From NCBI RefSeq assembly GCF_003935425.1, contig NZ_RHQN01000001.1, positions 682,001-746,000 of the forward strand: a stretch of DNA of 64,000 nt. The letters are read 5' to 3'. The translations under genes were made by a program, and so were the position numbers. The DNA is from Pseudomonas sp. v388. GTDB lineage: Bacteria > Pseudomonadota > Gammaproteobacteria > Pseudomonadales > Pseudomonadaceae. Below the pieces are notes generated by a model. That model was not told the origin of the DNA. It saw nothing but the letters and a program-made list of their open reading frames with translations, and ran no database searches. How positions within the stretch are numbered: position 1 is the first letter of the stretch; every line of letters begins with the position of its first letter. Positions 24,753 to 33,482 of the stretch are shown here, piece after piece.

Positions 24753-25921
24753 ACAAGATTCTCGAAATGCCGGGGGGAAGAACGGACGGCGGCGCACATG
24801 GCCTCGCCGACCGGAACCGGAGGTTTGCCCGCCAATATGCGGAGGCGGTCACGCCAATGGCTGCGACCGGCGTAGAAGCGCTCGATCAGACCTGCCGGCA
24901 GGTGGTAGAACCGCTGCATGACCTGCCAGCGGTCTTGCGGCCGCCCAGCCAGGAACAGCATGCGATTGAGCAGACGGTAAAAACCCTGCCGTTGCCATTC
25001 CAGCCGGGCGTACTCGCGCAGCGCAGGTGCCAGACGCGCGGCTTCCAGGTCGAGGGCCAGGCGCTCGGCCAGCCAGTCGGCCAGGCGCACCGCGTGGGGC
25101 AACGAGTACCCGGTGGTGCAGTGGAACAGTCCGGCGCGCAGGCCGGATTTGGGTTGCTCGGCGCTCTGGTCCCAGAACGCGGCAAAATCACCGGCCAGCG
25201 TGATGGGCAAGATCCCTTGTTCTTCACGCAGACACTCACCGATCACCCAGCCTTTCGCGGCGGCGTATTCGGCGATATGCCCGCGCAACTGCTCGGCGCT
25301 GGCGGTCTGTTGCTCGACGTAATGGGTGTCTTCGATCAGCAGGGTATCGGCCGAAAACGGCAGCACGTAGACAAAGCGATAGCCCTGCCCTTGAGCCACC
25401 CGCGCGTCCATGATGATCGGGTCCACCAGGCCATGGGGCCGTTCCAGTCGCACCAGTTGGCCGAGAAACGCCTGTTGACCGAGCACCAGGTGGGCGCTGG
25501 GCTGCACGCCGCGCCCATCGATGACCGCGCCGGCGCGCAGGGTCCGGCCGTTCTCCAACACCACCTGAGTCGGCTCGATCTGGGCGATGCGCTGCCCCAG
25601 CCACAGGTTCTCGCCCAGTGCCGGGCCGATCACCTCCGCGAAGCGCTCCGACGTCACCGTGGCGTAACCGCTGGACAGGTGCCGTGACAGGCCGGGGAAA
25701 TGCACGTCGTAGCCGCTCCACTGCTGAGCGATCAAAGGGGCGAGCCACTGCCGCTGGGCAGCGCTGAGGTCGCCGTCATGGAATGACCAGGTATGGTTGC
25801 CGCCCAGACTGTCCTGTTCGTCGATGCACAGCACACGCAGATCGGGGCGCGATTGCTGCAGACGCCAGGCAATCAGGCCGTTGGCCAGGCCACCGCCGGC
25901 GAGGATCAGATCGTAATTCAT
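24749..25921 (-). CDS. crtY: lycopene beta-cyclase
   Basis: A 390-residue flavoprotein cyclising both ends of lycopene to beta-carotene. The N-terminal motif LILAGGGLANGLIAWRL is followed by DEQDSLGGNHTWSFH and, further on, VIDGRG, FVYVLPFSADTLLIEDTHY and CTTGYSLPHAVRLA, all typical of CrtY. The start ATG at 25921 overlaps the crtX stop by 4 bases. Confidence 0.93.
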   Translation of the reverse strand: MNYDLILAGGGLANGLIAWRLQQSRPDLRVLCIDEQDSLGGNHTWSFHDGDLSAAQRQWLAPLIAQQWSGYDVHFPGLSRHLSSGYATVTSERFAEVIGPALGENLWLGQRIAQIEPTQVVLENGRTLRAGAVIDGRGVQPSAHLVLGQQAFLGQLVRLERPHGLVDPIIMDARVAQGQGYRFVYVLPFSADTLLIEDTHYVEQQTASAEQLRGHIAEYAAAKGWVIGECLREEQGILPITLAGDFAAFWDQSAEQPKSGLRAGLFHCTTGYSLPHAVRLADWLAERLALDLEAARLAPALREYARLEWQRQGFYRLLNRMLFLAGRPQDRWQVMQRFYHLPAGLIERFYAGRSHWRDRLRILAGKPPVPVGEAMCAAVRSSPRHFENLV

Positions 25922-27207
25922 GGATAAACCCCGGCATGCACGCCACTGCGAAGCACCGGACGGCGGTCGGCAATCGCCGCCTCGACGATATCGGCGGCCC
26001 TCGGTGCGCCGCCCGCCCGGGCCAGGCTCTGCGCCAGCGCGTCGAGCGGTGCCGTGGGATGAGCGAGCAGCCGCTGCACATGTGCGGCGATCCGTGGCGC
26101 ACGGGCTCGGCGGCTCAGTTGCAGCCCGATGCCACTGTGGCTGACCCGGGCTGCCACGCCAGGCTGGTCGAAGGCGATGGGCATGATCAGCATGGGCGTG
26201 CGCGCGGCAATCGCATCCATGACCGTATTCAGTCCGCCGTGGCTGACCACCGCGTCGGCCTGTTGTAATGCCCACTGCTGCGGCGCGAAATCGGTGACCC
26301 AGGTGGCACCGTTCTGCACCAGCATGCGTTCCTGAATACTGCCCAGCCCGCCGCAATGCGCCACCAGCAACTGGGCATCGATCTGCCGACAGGCGCCGGC
26401 TATCTGTTTGAACATGCTGAATCGCGAGCCTTGCAAGGTGCCCAGGCTGGCAAAGACGAACGGGCGCTGCGGGTCGATGGGCCACAGGCCCTGCTCGACC
26501 TTGCCCGGCATTCGCAATGGGCCGACCGCGTGAAAATGCTCCGGCAGCCGTTGCCGTGGAAAGTCGAACTCACTCAAGGTCTGGCTGATTTGCGCCAGCG
26601 GCGACAGGCAATCCTGCAAACCGTCGCGCGGCGGCACGCCCAGTTGCCGGGCCGCCTGATGCAGCACCCGTCGCAACGGTTTCATCAGCCAGTCGTACAC
26701 CTGGGTGCTGCCCTGATACATGCGTTGGCTGTATTCGTCAGTGCCGAAGGCAAAGGGCATGACCGCCAGCGGTACGCCTGCTTCGCGGTTGACCGGCAAG
26801 GCACAGGCCACCGATACGAACGGCAGGCCGACACCTTCGGCCACCAGCCCGCCGGCGGCTTCCATCTGGTCACAGAGCAGCGCATCCACCCGCTGCTCGG
26901 CCAGCGCCGCCGGAAGCTGCGCGCAGAGCATGGCAGTGGTGGCGCTCAGTTGCCGGATGATCGCCACCAGCCCCAGCGGCCCGGACGGATTGGCGGCCTG
27001 ATGCAAGGCCCGTTGCAGGCTACCCGGCGGATGGCTGTCCAGGCCCAGGGCATGGAACCCGATCCGCGTATCGGTCAGCCAGTGCCGGGCATCGCTCTGA
27101 TGAAAGAAAGTCACGCGGTGGCCGCGCTCGATCAACACCTGCGCCAACGCCTGCATGGCCTGAAAGTGGCTGTAGAACGGCGGCGCGATCACACCGAAAT
27201 GGCTCAT
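25918..27207 (-). CDS. crtX: zeaxanthin glucosyltransferase
   Basis: A 429-residue GT-B glucosyltransferase adding glucose from UDP-glucose to zeaxanthin hydroxyls. The N-terminus [17 protein letters not shown] and the donor-site signature [20 protein letters not shown] with the MPIAFDQPG block mark it as CrtX/UGT family. The start ATG at 27207 overlaps the idi stop by 4 bases. Its presence predicts zeaxanthin mono- or diglucoside as the end product. Confidence 0.92.
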   Translation of the reverse strand: MSHFGVIAPPFYSHFQAMQALAQVLIERGHRVTFFHQSDARHWLTDTRIGFHALGLDSHPPGSLQRALHQAANPSGPLGLVAIIRQLSATTAMLCAQLPAALAEQRVDALLCDQMEAAGGLVAEGVGLPFVSVACALPVNREAGVPLAVMPFAFGTDEYSQRMYQGSTQVYDWLMKPLRRVLHQAARQLGVPPRDGLQDCLSPLAQISQTLSEFDFPRQRLPEHFHAVGPLRMPGKVEQGLWPIDPQRPFVFASLGTLQGSRFSMFKQIAGACRQIDAQLLVAHCGGLGSIQERMLVQNGATWVTDFAPQQWALQQADAVVSHGGLNTVMDAIAARTPMLIMPIAFDQPGVAARVSHSGIGLQLSRRARAPRIAAHVQRLLAHPTAPLDALAQSLARAGGAPRAADIVEAAIADRRPVLRSGVHAGVYP

Positions 27208-28253
27208 GGCCGATACCCGTCTGGCCAGGTCAATAACCGCGCCCGTCGCAGTGCCGCCAAGTCTGCGGAACCGGTACAGAAACAGGCGATGCGCAGCTGC
27301 CGAATCATGATCGAAAAATGCTCCACCACCGCCTCCGTGGACAGGGTCGCGCTGTCCAGCACGCCGGCCGCCTGCCCTACCAGATCGGCGCCCAGGCGGA
27401 TGGCCTTGGCGGCATCCACACCCGTGCGGATGCCGCCGGAAGCGATCAGCTTCACCTCCGGCAGCGCAGCGCGCACCTCGATCAGGCTGTTCGCCGTAGG
27501 AATGCCCCAGTCGGCAAAAGCCATGGCCACCGAACGATCTGCGGGAAGACGCGAACGCTCGCCCTCCACCGCCGCCCAACTGGTGCCGCCGGCGCCTGCC
27601 ACATCAATGACCTGCACCCCCGCCTCGACCAACGCCCGGGCAACCGGCGCCGACAGTCCGGCGCCCACTTCCTTGGCGATCACCGGCACGCCAAGGCCCG
27701 CCGTGACCCGTTCGATGGCATCGATAATCCCGCGCCAGTCGCGATCACCGCCGCCCTGCACCGCTTCCTGCAACGGATTGATATGCACAATCAGTGCATT
27801 TGCCTCTAGGCTATCCACAGCACGGCGCGCCAGATCCAGACCGTCGGTGCCCAGCAGCTGCGCGGCCCCGATATTGCCGAGCAGCGCGATATCCGGAGCG
27901 AGCCGGCGCAACTCGCGGGTCAGGCCCTGGTGGTTGTCTGCCTGCAGACTGACCCGCTGCGAACCGACGCCCATGGCGATGCCCAGCGCTTGCGCCGCTT
28001 CAGCCAGGTGCCGGTTGATGGCGACAGCACGTTTGGCGCCGCCGGTCATCGAACTGATCAGGAACGGCGCTTGCAGAGGGACGCCCAACAACGAACTGCC
28101 CAGATCGATATCATCCAGATGCAGTTCCGGCAGCGCACAATGCTCGAAGCGTACGTCGCCGAAGCCGGACGCCACGCAGGTCGCGGCACGCGTGGGATCG
28201 AGCACGATGTCCAGATGATCGTCCTTGCGCCGACTGAGGTCGCTTTCGGTCAT
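27204..28253 (-). CDS. fni: isopentenyl-diphosphate isomerase, type 2 (FMN)
   Basis: A 349-residue FMN-dependent isomerase interconverting IPP and DMAPP. Family motifs: [10 protein letters not shown] at the N-terminus, [57 protein letters not shown] and [15 protein letters not shown]. The start is the ATG at 28253 with GGAG six bases upstream; an in-frame ATG at 28277 is less well supported. It heads the carotenoid operon and raises the DMAPP supply for crtE, transcribed divergently 220 bases away. Confidence 0.92.
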   Translation of the reverse strand: MTESDLSRRKDDHLDIVLDPTRAATCVASGFGDVRFEHCALPELHLDDIDLGSSLLGVPLQAPFLISSMTGGAKRAVAINRHLAEAAQALGIAMGVGSQRVSLQADNHQGLTRELRRLAPDIALLGNIGAAQLLGTDGLDLARRAVDSLEANALIVHINPLQEAVQGGGDRDWRGIIDAIERVTAGLGVPVIAKEVGAGLSAPVARALVEAGVQVIDVAGAGGTSWAAVEGERSRLPADRSVAMAFADWGIPTANSLIEVRAALPEVKLIASGGIRTGVDAAKAIRLGADLVGQAAGVLDSATLSTEAVVEHFSIMIRQLRIACFCTGSADLAALRRARLLTWPDGYRP

Positions 28254-28299
28254 GACTGCTCCGTTGTCAGGAATCATTTCAGGCTGTAGAGGGTCTTTT

Positions 28300-28360
28300 T
28301 ATCAGTTTAACGTTGTACATCATGCGCCAAGCTGCATAAGTTATGTACATGCCAAGCCGT
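28300..28360. promoter_or_regulatory. divergent crt promoter region with paired TGTACA sites
   Basis: Between fni (minus) and crtE (plus). Two identical palindromic hexamers TGTACA lie at 28314-28319 and 28344-28349, centres 30 bases apart (about three helical turns). A perfect palindrome CATAAGTTATG (28335-28345) abuts the second. TTGTAC (28313-28318) and CATAAG (28335-28340) could be -35/-10 for crtE. TGTACA-containing operators are known for MerR-type LitR/CarH regulators of carotenoid genes, usually with closer spacing; no such regulator gene is in this window. Confidence 0.5.
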
Positions 28361-28472
28361 TTCATCAGGCAGTAAAGAACAACAGTCGTTCCGTTTTGCC
28401 CGACGCTTCGAGCACGGGGTCGGGAAATAAAAGGACGCGTCCAACAGCGTCAGTACAGAGGTAGTGTGAACG

Positions 28473-29378
28473 ATGACATCGATTTCGGCCGCAACAATAG
28501 AGATGGATTTCGCGGGCCGGCTGGCGAGCGTGCGTGAAGCGATAGATCTGCGCCTGGCCACCTTGCTGCCCGAAGCCGGCAACGAACGTGACCTGGTGGC
28601 GCTGGCCATGCGTGACAGTACGCTGGCGCCCGGCAAGCGGGTACGACCGATACTGCTGGTGCTGGCTGCCGAGGGTCTGGGCCACACCGGAGAACAGGCG
28701 CTGGAGCTAGGGTGTGCGGTGGAAATGGTGCATGCCGCGTCGCTGGTCCTGGACGACATGCCGTGCATGGACAACGCCCGGTTGCGGCGTGGGCGCGAGA
28801 CCGTGCACGTGCGCTTTGGCGAAGACGTCGCGATCCTGACCGCCGTGGCCCTGCTCAGCCGGGCGTTCGGTCTGGTGGCGTCGATTCAGGATCTGCGCCC
28901 CGAGATCCGCACCCAATTGGTGGAGATCCTCGCCAACACCGTGGGCATGAAAGGCCTGGTGCGCGGGCAATTGCAGGATCTGCGTGACGGCACCCACTCG
29001 CGCTCGGCCGAGGAAATCGCCCTGACCAACGAACTCAAGACCGGCGTGTTGTTCGGCGCGGTGATGGACATGGCCTGGCTGGTCAGCGACGCCTCGCCAG
29101 CGGTGCGCCCTGCCCTGCAAAGCTTTGCCATCGAGCTGGGCCAGGCGTTCCAGCTGTATGACGATCTGCAGGACCATTGCGTCGACACCGCCAAGGATCA
29201 GGGCAAGGACGACGGCAAATCCACGCTGGTCGCCCTGTATGGCAAGGACAAGGTTCGCGAGCGGCTGTACGCGCACCTCAATTCGGCCGACCGATACCTG
29301 CGCGAGGCGTTCGACGGCGAACAGTGCATCAACGGCTTCGTGGCCTCGATCTTCGCCAAGGCCGCGACGCTTGGCTGA
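28473..29378 (+). CDS. crtE: geranylgeranyl diphosphate synthase
   Basis: A 301-residue trans-prenyltransferase making geranylgeranyl diphosphate. The first Asp-rich motif is in LVLDDMPCMDNARLRRG and the second in QLYDDLQDHCVDT, with GKRVRP (IPP-binding) ahead of the first and the GKST block after the second. AGAGG at 28457-28461 is a somewhat distant ribosome-binding site. In Pantoea-type clusters crtE leads the operon; here it is inverted and diverges from fni-crtX-crtY-crtI-crtB. Confidence 0.92.
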   Translation: MTSISAATIEMDFAGRLASVREAIDLRLATLLPEAGNERDLVALAMRDSTLAPGKRVRPILLVLAAEGLGHTGEQALELGCAVEMVHAASLVLDDMPCMDNARLRRGRETVHVRFGEDVAILTAVALLSRAFGLVASIQDLRPEIRTQLVEILANTVGMKGLVRGQLQDLRDGTHSRSAEEIALTNELKTGVLFGAVMDMAWLVSDASPAVRPALQSFAIELGQAFQLYDDLQDHCVDTAKDQGKDDGKSTLVALYGKDKVRERLYAHLNSADRYLREAFDGEQCINGFVASIFAKAATLG

Positions 29379-29384
29379 TTCCGG

Positions 29385-29849
29385 CTAGCGCGCCAGGGTC
29401 TGCAGCGCCTTCTGCAAGGTCGGCGCATCGGTGTAACGGTGTTCGCGGGTAATGGTGCCGTTCTCCAGGTCCAGCCACTGAACGCTGTCCCGGTCGTCGC
29501 CGTAGCGAGGCGCCACACTGCCTGACTGATCGAGCATGATCCGGTACTTGGCCGAACGCATGGCCGGGACCATGACCATCTTGGCGAGACCGGGCATTTT
29601 TTCGATGTCGGCGATGTAGACCACCTTCCTCGCTTCGAGATAGCCCTGCGGCTGATCCTCCAGCGCTGCGTTGACCATTCTGGCACTGGACATGCTTCGG
29701 GCGATCAGTAGCACCCGCGTCTTGCCGTCGAAGGTATAGGCCTGCTCGAACTGATCGAGCAGCGTCCAGGGCGCAACGGTGCGCACGGCATCCGCGGCCC
29801 AGGCGTGGGACGACAACAAGCAGACAAGCAATGTGGCGGGCAGCTTCAT
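29385..29849 (-). CDS. small exported protein of unknown function
   Basis: A 154-residue protein with a signal peptide (MKLPATLLVCLLSSHAWA, cleavage before ADA). The mature part (YTFDGKTRVLLIARSMSSARMV, then KVVYIADIEKMPGLAK, and a C-terminal RYTDAPTLQKALQTLA helix) looks like a small alpha/beta, thioredoxin-like fold, but no CXXC is present. I do not recognise a function. The start is the ATG at 29849, chosen because it places the signal peptide at the N-terminus. It converges with crtE with only 6 bases between the stops. Confidence 0.7.
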   Translation of the reverse strand: MKLPATLLVCLLSSHAWAADAVRTVAPWTLLDQFEQAYTFDGKTRVLLIARSMSSARMVNAALEDQPQGYLEARKVVYIADIEKMPGLAKMVMVPAMRSAKYRIMLDQSGSVAPRYGDDRDSVQWLDLENGTITREHRYTDAPTLQKALQTLAR

Positions 29850-30021
29850 GTAGGGGCCTTTTCCAGTGAACGAAGTGTTGCTTGGGCCATGGGGCAATTT
29901 GACAAGTTCCCTGCAGCATTCGATTGTAGGAGCGCGTCTGTATCAGCTGCACAAACGTTCTAGCATCTGCACGCGGATGGCAAGATAAAGCGCTCTCGTT
30001 CCTCGAACTACTCAGGCCGCC

Positions 30022-30858
30022 ATGACGCAAGACAACTGGATCGATATCGCCCAGGACCGGGACACCGGTATCGAGACCCTGCGCGCCCACTTCAAAGGCC
30101 ATGCCTATGACCCCCACTGGCATGACAGCTATCTGGTGGGCGTCACCGAACAGGGCGTGCAGCAGTTCAACTGCCGCCGCCGGCGCCACGCCAGCACGGC
30201 GGGCCACGTCTTTCTGCTGGAACCGGGCGAAATTCATGACGGCGAAGCCCCCACCGAAGATGGCTTCACCTATCGCATGCTGTACATGCACCCGGAATGG
30301 ATCGCCAAAGAGCTGGGTGCGGTGTTTGAAGACGCGCCTGCTGACCATCAGCCAGGGTTCGCAGCAAATCTGATCACTGACCCACGCATGGTAAATGCCA
30401 TCTGGTTCGCCTTCGGCGCCCTGCACGGTCGGGAACCGCTGATGGTCCGCCAGGGCGCGCTCGACGGCCTGCTCGAACGCCTGACCGGCCACCTGGACTG
30501 GCGAGCACGGCAGAATCCCGACCCGCGCCTGCCCCAGGTCGCCCTACGGGCGCGGGATTACCTGCATGCAAACTTCCGGCGGGATGTGGGCATGGACGAG
30601 CTTGCGCTCGCCACAGGCGTGGACCGTTTTCGCCTGACCCGCGCGTTCAGGGCCGCGTTCGGCCTGCCGCCCCATGCCTATCTGGTCCAGTTGCGTCTGT
30701 CCCGCGCCCGGCGTCTGCTGGCCCAGGGCGTATGGCCGGCGGATGCGGCCATTGAAGTGGGTTTTGCCGATCAGAGCCATCTGGGACGCTGGTTCCTGCG
30801 GGTCTACGGCCTGACGCCAGCGGCCTACCGCAAACGCTGCACGGGCCTTCCAGACTGA
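30022..30858 (+). CDS. AraC-family transcriptional regulator
   Basis: A 278-residue regulator: an N-terminal cupin-like sensor (YDPHWHDSYLVGVTEQG, GHVFLLEPGEIHDG) and a C-terminal double helix-turn-helix (VGMDELALATGVDRFRLTRAF and AIEVGFADQSHLGRWF followed by GLTPAAYRK). It lies 48 bases upstream of a LysE-type exporter gene on the same strand. That pairing is common, with the AraC protein controlling export of an amino acid, but the effector is unknown. Confidence 0.87.
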   Translation: MTQDNWIDIAQDRDTGIETLRAHFKGHAYDPHWHDSYLVGVTEQGVQQFNCRRRRHASTAGHVFLLEPGEIHDGEAPTEDGFTYRMLYMHPEWIAKELGAVFEDAPADHQPGFAANLITDPRMVNAIWFAFGALHGREPLMVRQGALDGLLERLTGHLDWRARQNPDPRLPQVALRARDYLHANFRRDVGMDELALATGVDRFRLTRAFRAAFGLPPHAYLVQLRLSRARRLLAQGVWPADAAIEVGFADQSHLGRWFLRVYGLTPAAYRKRCTGLPD

Positions 30859-30906
30859 CCCGTCCCGGCGCGGCACCATGACGGCTTCACTTTCTGGAGC
30901 CTTGTC

Positions 30907-31506
30907 ATGCTTTCCTTCCTGTTGTTCGCCTTCGTCGCTTCCATCACCCCTGGCCCCACCAACATACTGGTGCTGAGCAACAGCGCCCGCTATGGGCTGG
31001 TCGCCACCCTTCCGGCCATGTTCGGCGGTTGCCTGGGCGCTGCCGGGCTGGTGTGGCTGGTAGGCACCGGGATCGGCCGCTCTCTGTTGCAGATTCCCGG
31101 TGCGCAGATCGTCATGGCGGTGGCCGGAGTGAGCTGGCTGAGTTGGCTGGCCTGGAAAATCTGGCACAGTTCGACCGCGCCGGAGCTGCCCGACGCTCAG
31201 CACGCACGCGGGCGTCTGGGCTTCGCGGCCGCCGCCGGGCTGCAGGTGGTCAATCCCAAGACCTGGATGATGGCGCTGGCAGTGGTCAGCGTGTTCAGTC
31301 AGGCGGCCATCGCGCACCTGGCCTTGGTCTTTATGCTGGTATCGCTGCCGTGCATGGGCTGCTGGGCGCTGTTGGGCGCCGGCTCGTCGCGCTGGCTGGG
31401 GTCGCCGGCGCGGATGCAGGGGTTCAACCGGGCGATGGCGCTGTTATTGCTGATCTCCGCCTGGGCCGGGTTTCTGACCAGTCAGTCTGTACCGATCAGT
31501 AGCTGA
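30907..31506 (+). CDS. LysE/RhtB-family amino acid exporter
   Basis: A 199-residue integral membrane protein with about six helices. The N-terminal FVASITPGPTNILVLSNSARYG is the LysE-superfamily signature, with AAGLQVVNPKTWMMALAVVS near the middle. TGGAGCC precedes the ATG at 30907. It probably forms an operon with the AraC-type regulator upstream. Its 3' end overlaps the convergent LysR gene by 11 bases. The substrate is likely an amino acid or a small analogue. Confidence 0.87.
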   Translation: MLSFLLFAFVASITPGPTNILVLSNSARYGLVATLPAMFGGCLGAAGLVWLVGTGIGRSLLQIPGAQIVMAVAGVSWLSWLAWKIWHSSTAPELPDAQHARGRLGFAAAAGLQVVNPKTWMMALAVVSVFSQAAIAHLALVFMLVSLPCMGCWALLGAGSSRWLGSPARMQGFNRAMALLLLISAWAGFLTSQSVPISS

Positions 31507-32410
31507 ATTCGTGGCCCAGTTCGGCCTGCATCCATTCCAGAAAGCGCCGGACCCGCGGGAAGTTGGAGTGGGCACGGGGAAACACCAGATGGTGGGCGGT
31601 GATCGGTGCGCTCAGCGCCGGGGTGATCTCCACCAGATCCCCGCGGGCCAGGTAATCCCGGGCCAGCAGCGTGCTTTCCAGGGCGAATCCCAAGCCATGG
31701 CTGGCAGCCTCCAGAGTCATGTAGGAACGGTCGAAGCTCAGCGAGTACGGCTTGTCCGGGCGCGAAAGGCCGTGCTGGGCGAACAGTTGCGGCCATTTGA
31801 TCAGCGTCGCTTCCGAAAGGATCAGGTTCTGGTCCAGCAGATCCGCCGCGCCGGCAATGGGCCGCCTGGCCAGTAATCGGGGCGATGCCATGACCGCCAC
31901 CCGCTCGTCGCGGATGGTGCGCACCTCGAAACTTGGCCAGTTGGGCAAACCGTGGCGGATATCCACATCGATCTTGTCCCGGCTGAAATGCAGGGACTCG
32001 TAAGAGCACGACAGGTTGAGCTGGATGTCCGGGTGGTTGAGACGAAACTGCTCCAGGCGCGGCATCAGCCACAACAGCCCGAAACTGGGCGACGAGTGCA
32101 GGCGCAGGCAGTCGAGGCCAACGTCGCTGCTGGCCCGTTCGGTGGCGATCGCCAGGCTGTGCAGGATGCCCGACACCTCGGTCAGGTACTGCTCGCCCAC
32201 CGGCGTCAGGCTGACGCCCCTTGCCGTCCTCAGGAACAACTGCCTGCCGATCATGGCTTCGAGCTTAGCCAGCTGGTGGCTGACAGCCGAGGGCGTCAGG
32301 TCGAGCACCTCGGCTGCTCGCGCCACGTTGCCGAAGCGCGCGGTCTGCTCGAAGGCCTGAATGGCTTTCAGGGGTGGAAGTACCGCAGGCGGATCGGCAG
32401 GCATTCGCAT
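31496..32410 (-). CDS. LysR-family regulator (GcvA-like)
   Basis: A 304-residue LysR regulator. The N-terminal winged helix shows LKAIQAFEQTARFGNVARAAEVLDLTPSAVSHQLAKLE, then LFLRTARGVSLTPVGEQYL. The effector domain has the GcvA-type block SPSFGLLWLMPRLEQF. It is divergent from the SDR-MFS-transketolase operon (205-base gap), the usual arrangement for a LysR regulator and its target, so control of that operon is the working hypothesis. Its 3' end meets the LysE gene. Confidence 0.88.
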   Translation of the reverse strand: MRMPADPPAVLPPLKAIQAFEQTARFGNVARAAEVLDLTPSAVSHQLAKLEAMIGRQLFLRTARGVSLTPVGEQYLTEVSGILHSLAIATERASSDVGLDCLRLHSSPSFGLLWLMPRLEQFRLNHPDIQLNLSCSYESLHFSRDKIDVDIRHGLPNWPSFEVRTIRDERVAVMASPRLLARRPIAGAADLLDQNLILSEATLIKWPQLFAQHGLSRPDKPYSLSFDRSYMTLEAASHGLGFALESTLLARDYLARGDLVEITPALSAPITAHHLVFPRAHSNFPRVRRFLEWMQAELGHEFSY

Positions 32411-32615
32411 GATTGTTGTTATTCCGCTGATTGATCGATAGGGCGCGCGATGTCCCTATTCAAGCATCGGCACGGGACGCTGACGAGTGCTGAATTTTTT
32501 TCAGCATCAAGTGAGCGTTGCGGCATTGCTCGGGGCCGGGTGCGAGAACAAGCTCAAGCCATCGATTCGTCAGCGGATCGCCCCATAAAAACAATCAGCT
32601 CACAGGTACGCCCTC

Positions 32616-33383
32616 ATGTCTCAGCCCGCTGCTCTGCTGCTCAACGATAAAGTCGCGATCATCACCGGTGCCGCCTCGGCCCGCGGCATTGGACGCGCCA
32701 CCGCCGCCACCTTCGCCCGACACGGCGCACGGGTAGTGATTCTCGACCTGGATGAAGCCGCCGCCCGCGACGCCGCCGCTTCGCTGGGTGAAGGCCATCT
32801 GGGCCTGGCCGCCAACGTCGCCGACCAGGATCAGGTCCAGGCCGCCGTCGCTGCCGTCATCCAGCACTTCGGCAGAATCGACGTGTTGGTCAATAACGCC
32901 GGCATCACCCAACCGCTCAAGACCCTGGACATTCGCGGCCCGGACTACGACAAGGTGCTGGACGTCAGCCTGCGCGGCACCCTGCTGATGTCCCAGGCGG
33001 TGATCCCCACCATGCGCCAACAGGGTGGCGGCAGCATCGTCTGCATGTCCTCGGTGTCGGCCCAGCGCGGCGGCGGCATCTTCGGCGGCCCGCACTACAG
33101 CGCGGCCAAGGCTGGCGTACTGGGTCTGGCCAAGGCCATGGCCCGCGAACTGGGGCCGGATCAGGTGCGGGTCAATTCCATCGCGCCTGGCCTGATCCAC
33201 ACCGATATCACCGGCGGCCTGATGCAGGACGAGCGCCGCCACGCGATCATCGACGGCATTCCGCTGGGTCGGCTCGGTGCCGCTCAGGACGTGGCCAACG
33301 CCGCGTTATTCCTGGCCAGCGACCTGTCGTCCTACCTGACCGGCATCACTCTGGATGTGAACGGCGGCATGCTGATTCACTGA
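32616..33383 (+). CDS. short-chain dehydrogenase/reductase
   Basis: A 255-residue classical SDR. The cofactor motif is TGAASARGIGRA, followed by DLDEAAARD (acidic residue favouring NAD), VLVNNAGIT, the catalytic Ser in CMSSVSAQ and the YSAAKAG pair (Tyr and Lys), and SIAPGLIHTDITGG. The first gene of an operon with an MFS carrier and a split transketolase, it may oxidise a polyol or sugar to the ketose used by the transketolase. The substrate is not known. Confidence 0.87.
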   Translation: MSQPAALLLNDKVAIITGAASARGIGRATAATFARHGARVVILDLDEAAARDAAASLGEGHLGLAANVADQDQVQAAVAAVIQHFGRIDVLVNNAGITQPLKTLDIRGPDYDKVLDVSLRGTLLMSQAVIPTMRQQGGGSIVCMSSVSAQRGGGIFGGPHYSAAKAGVLGLAKAMARELGPDQVRVNSIAPGLIHTDITGGLMQDERRHAIIDGIPLGRLGAAQDVANAALFLASDLSSYLTGITLDVNGGMLIH

Positions 33384-33482
33384 CTTCGTCTCGACGGGCC
33401 TTGCGGCCCTTGCTGTTCTGGATCGACGATACGGCCGGGTTGCAAAGCCCGGCGGTCAATAAAAACAAGAGATCAGACCATC

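Noticed and set aside
26356-28218. A 620-codon plus-strand frame through the crtX-fni region
   Set aside because: Entirely antisense to crtX and fni, which have complete family motifs.
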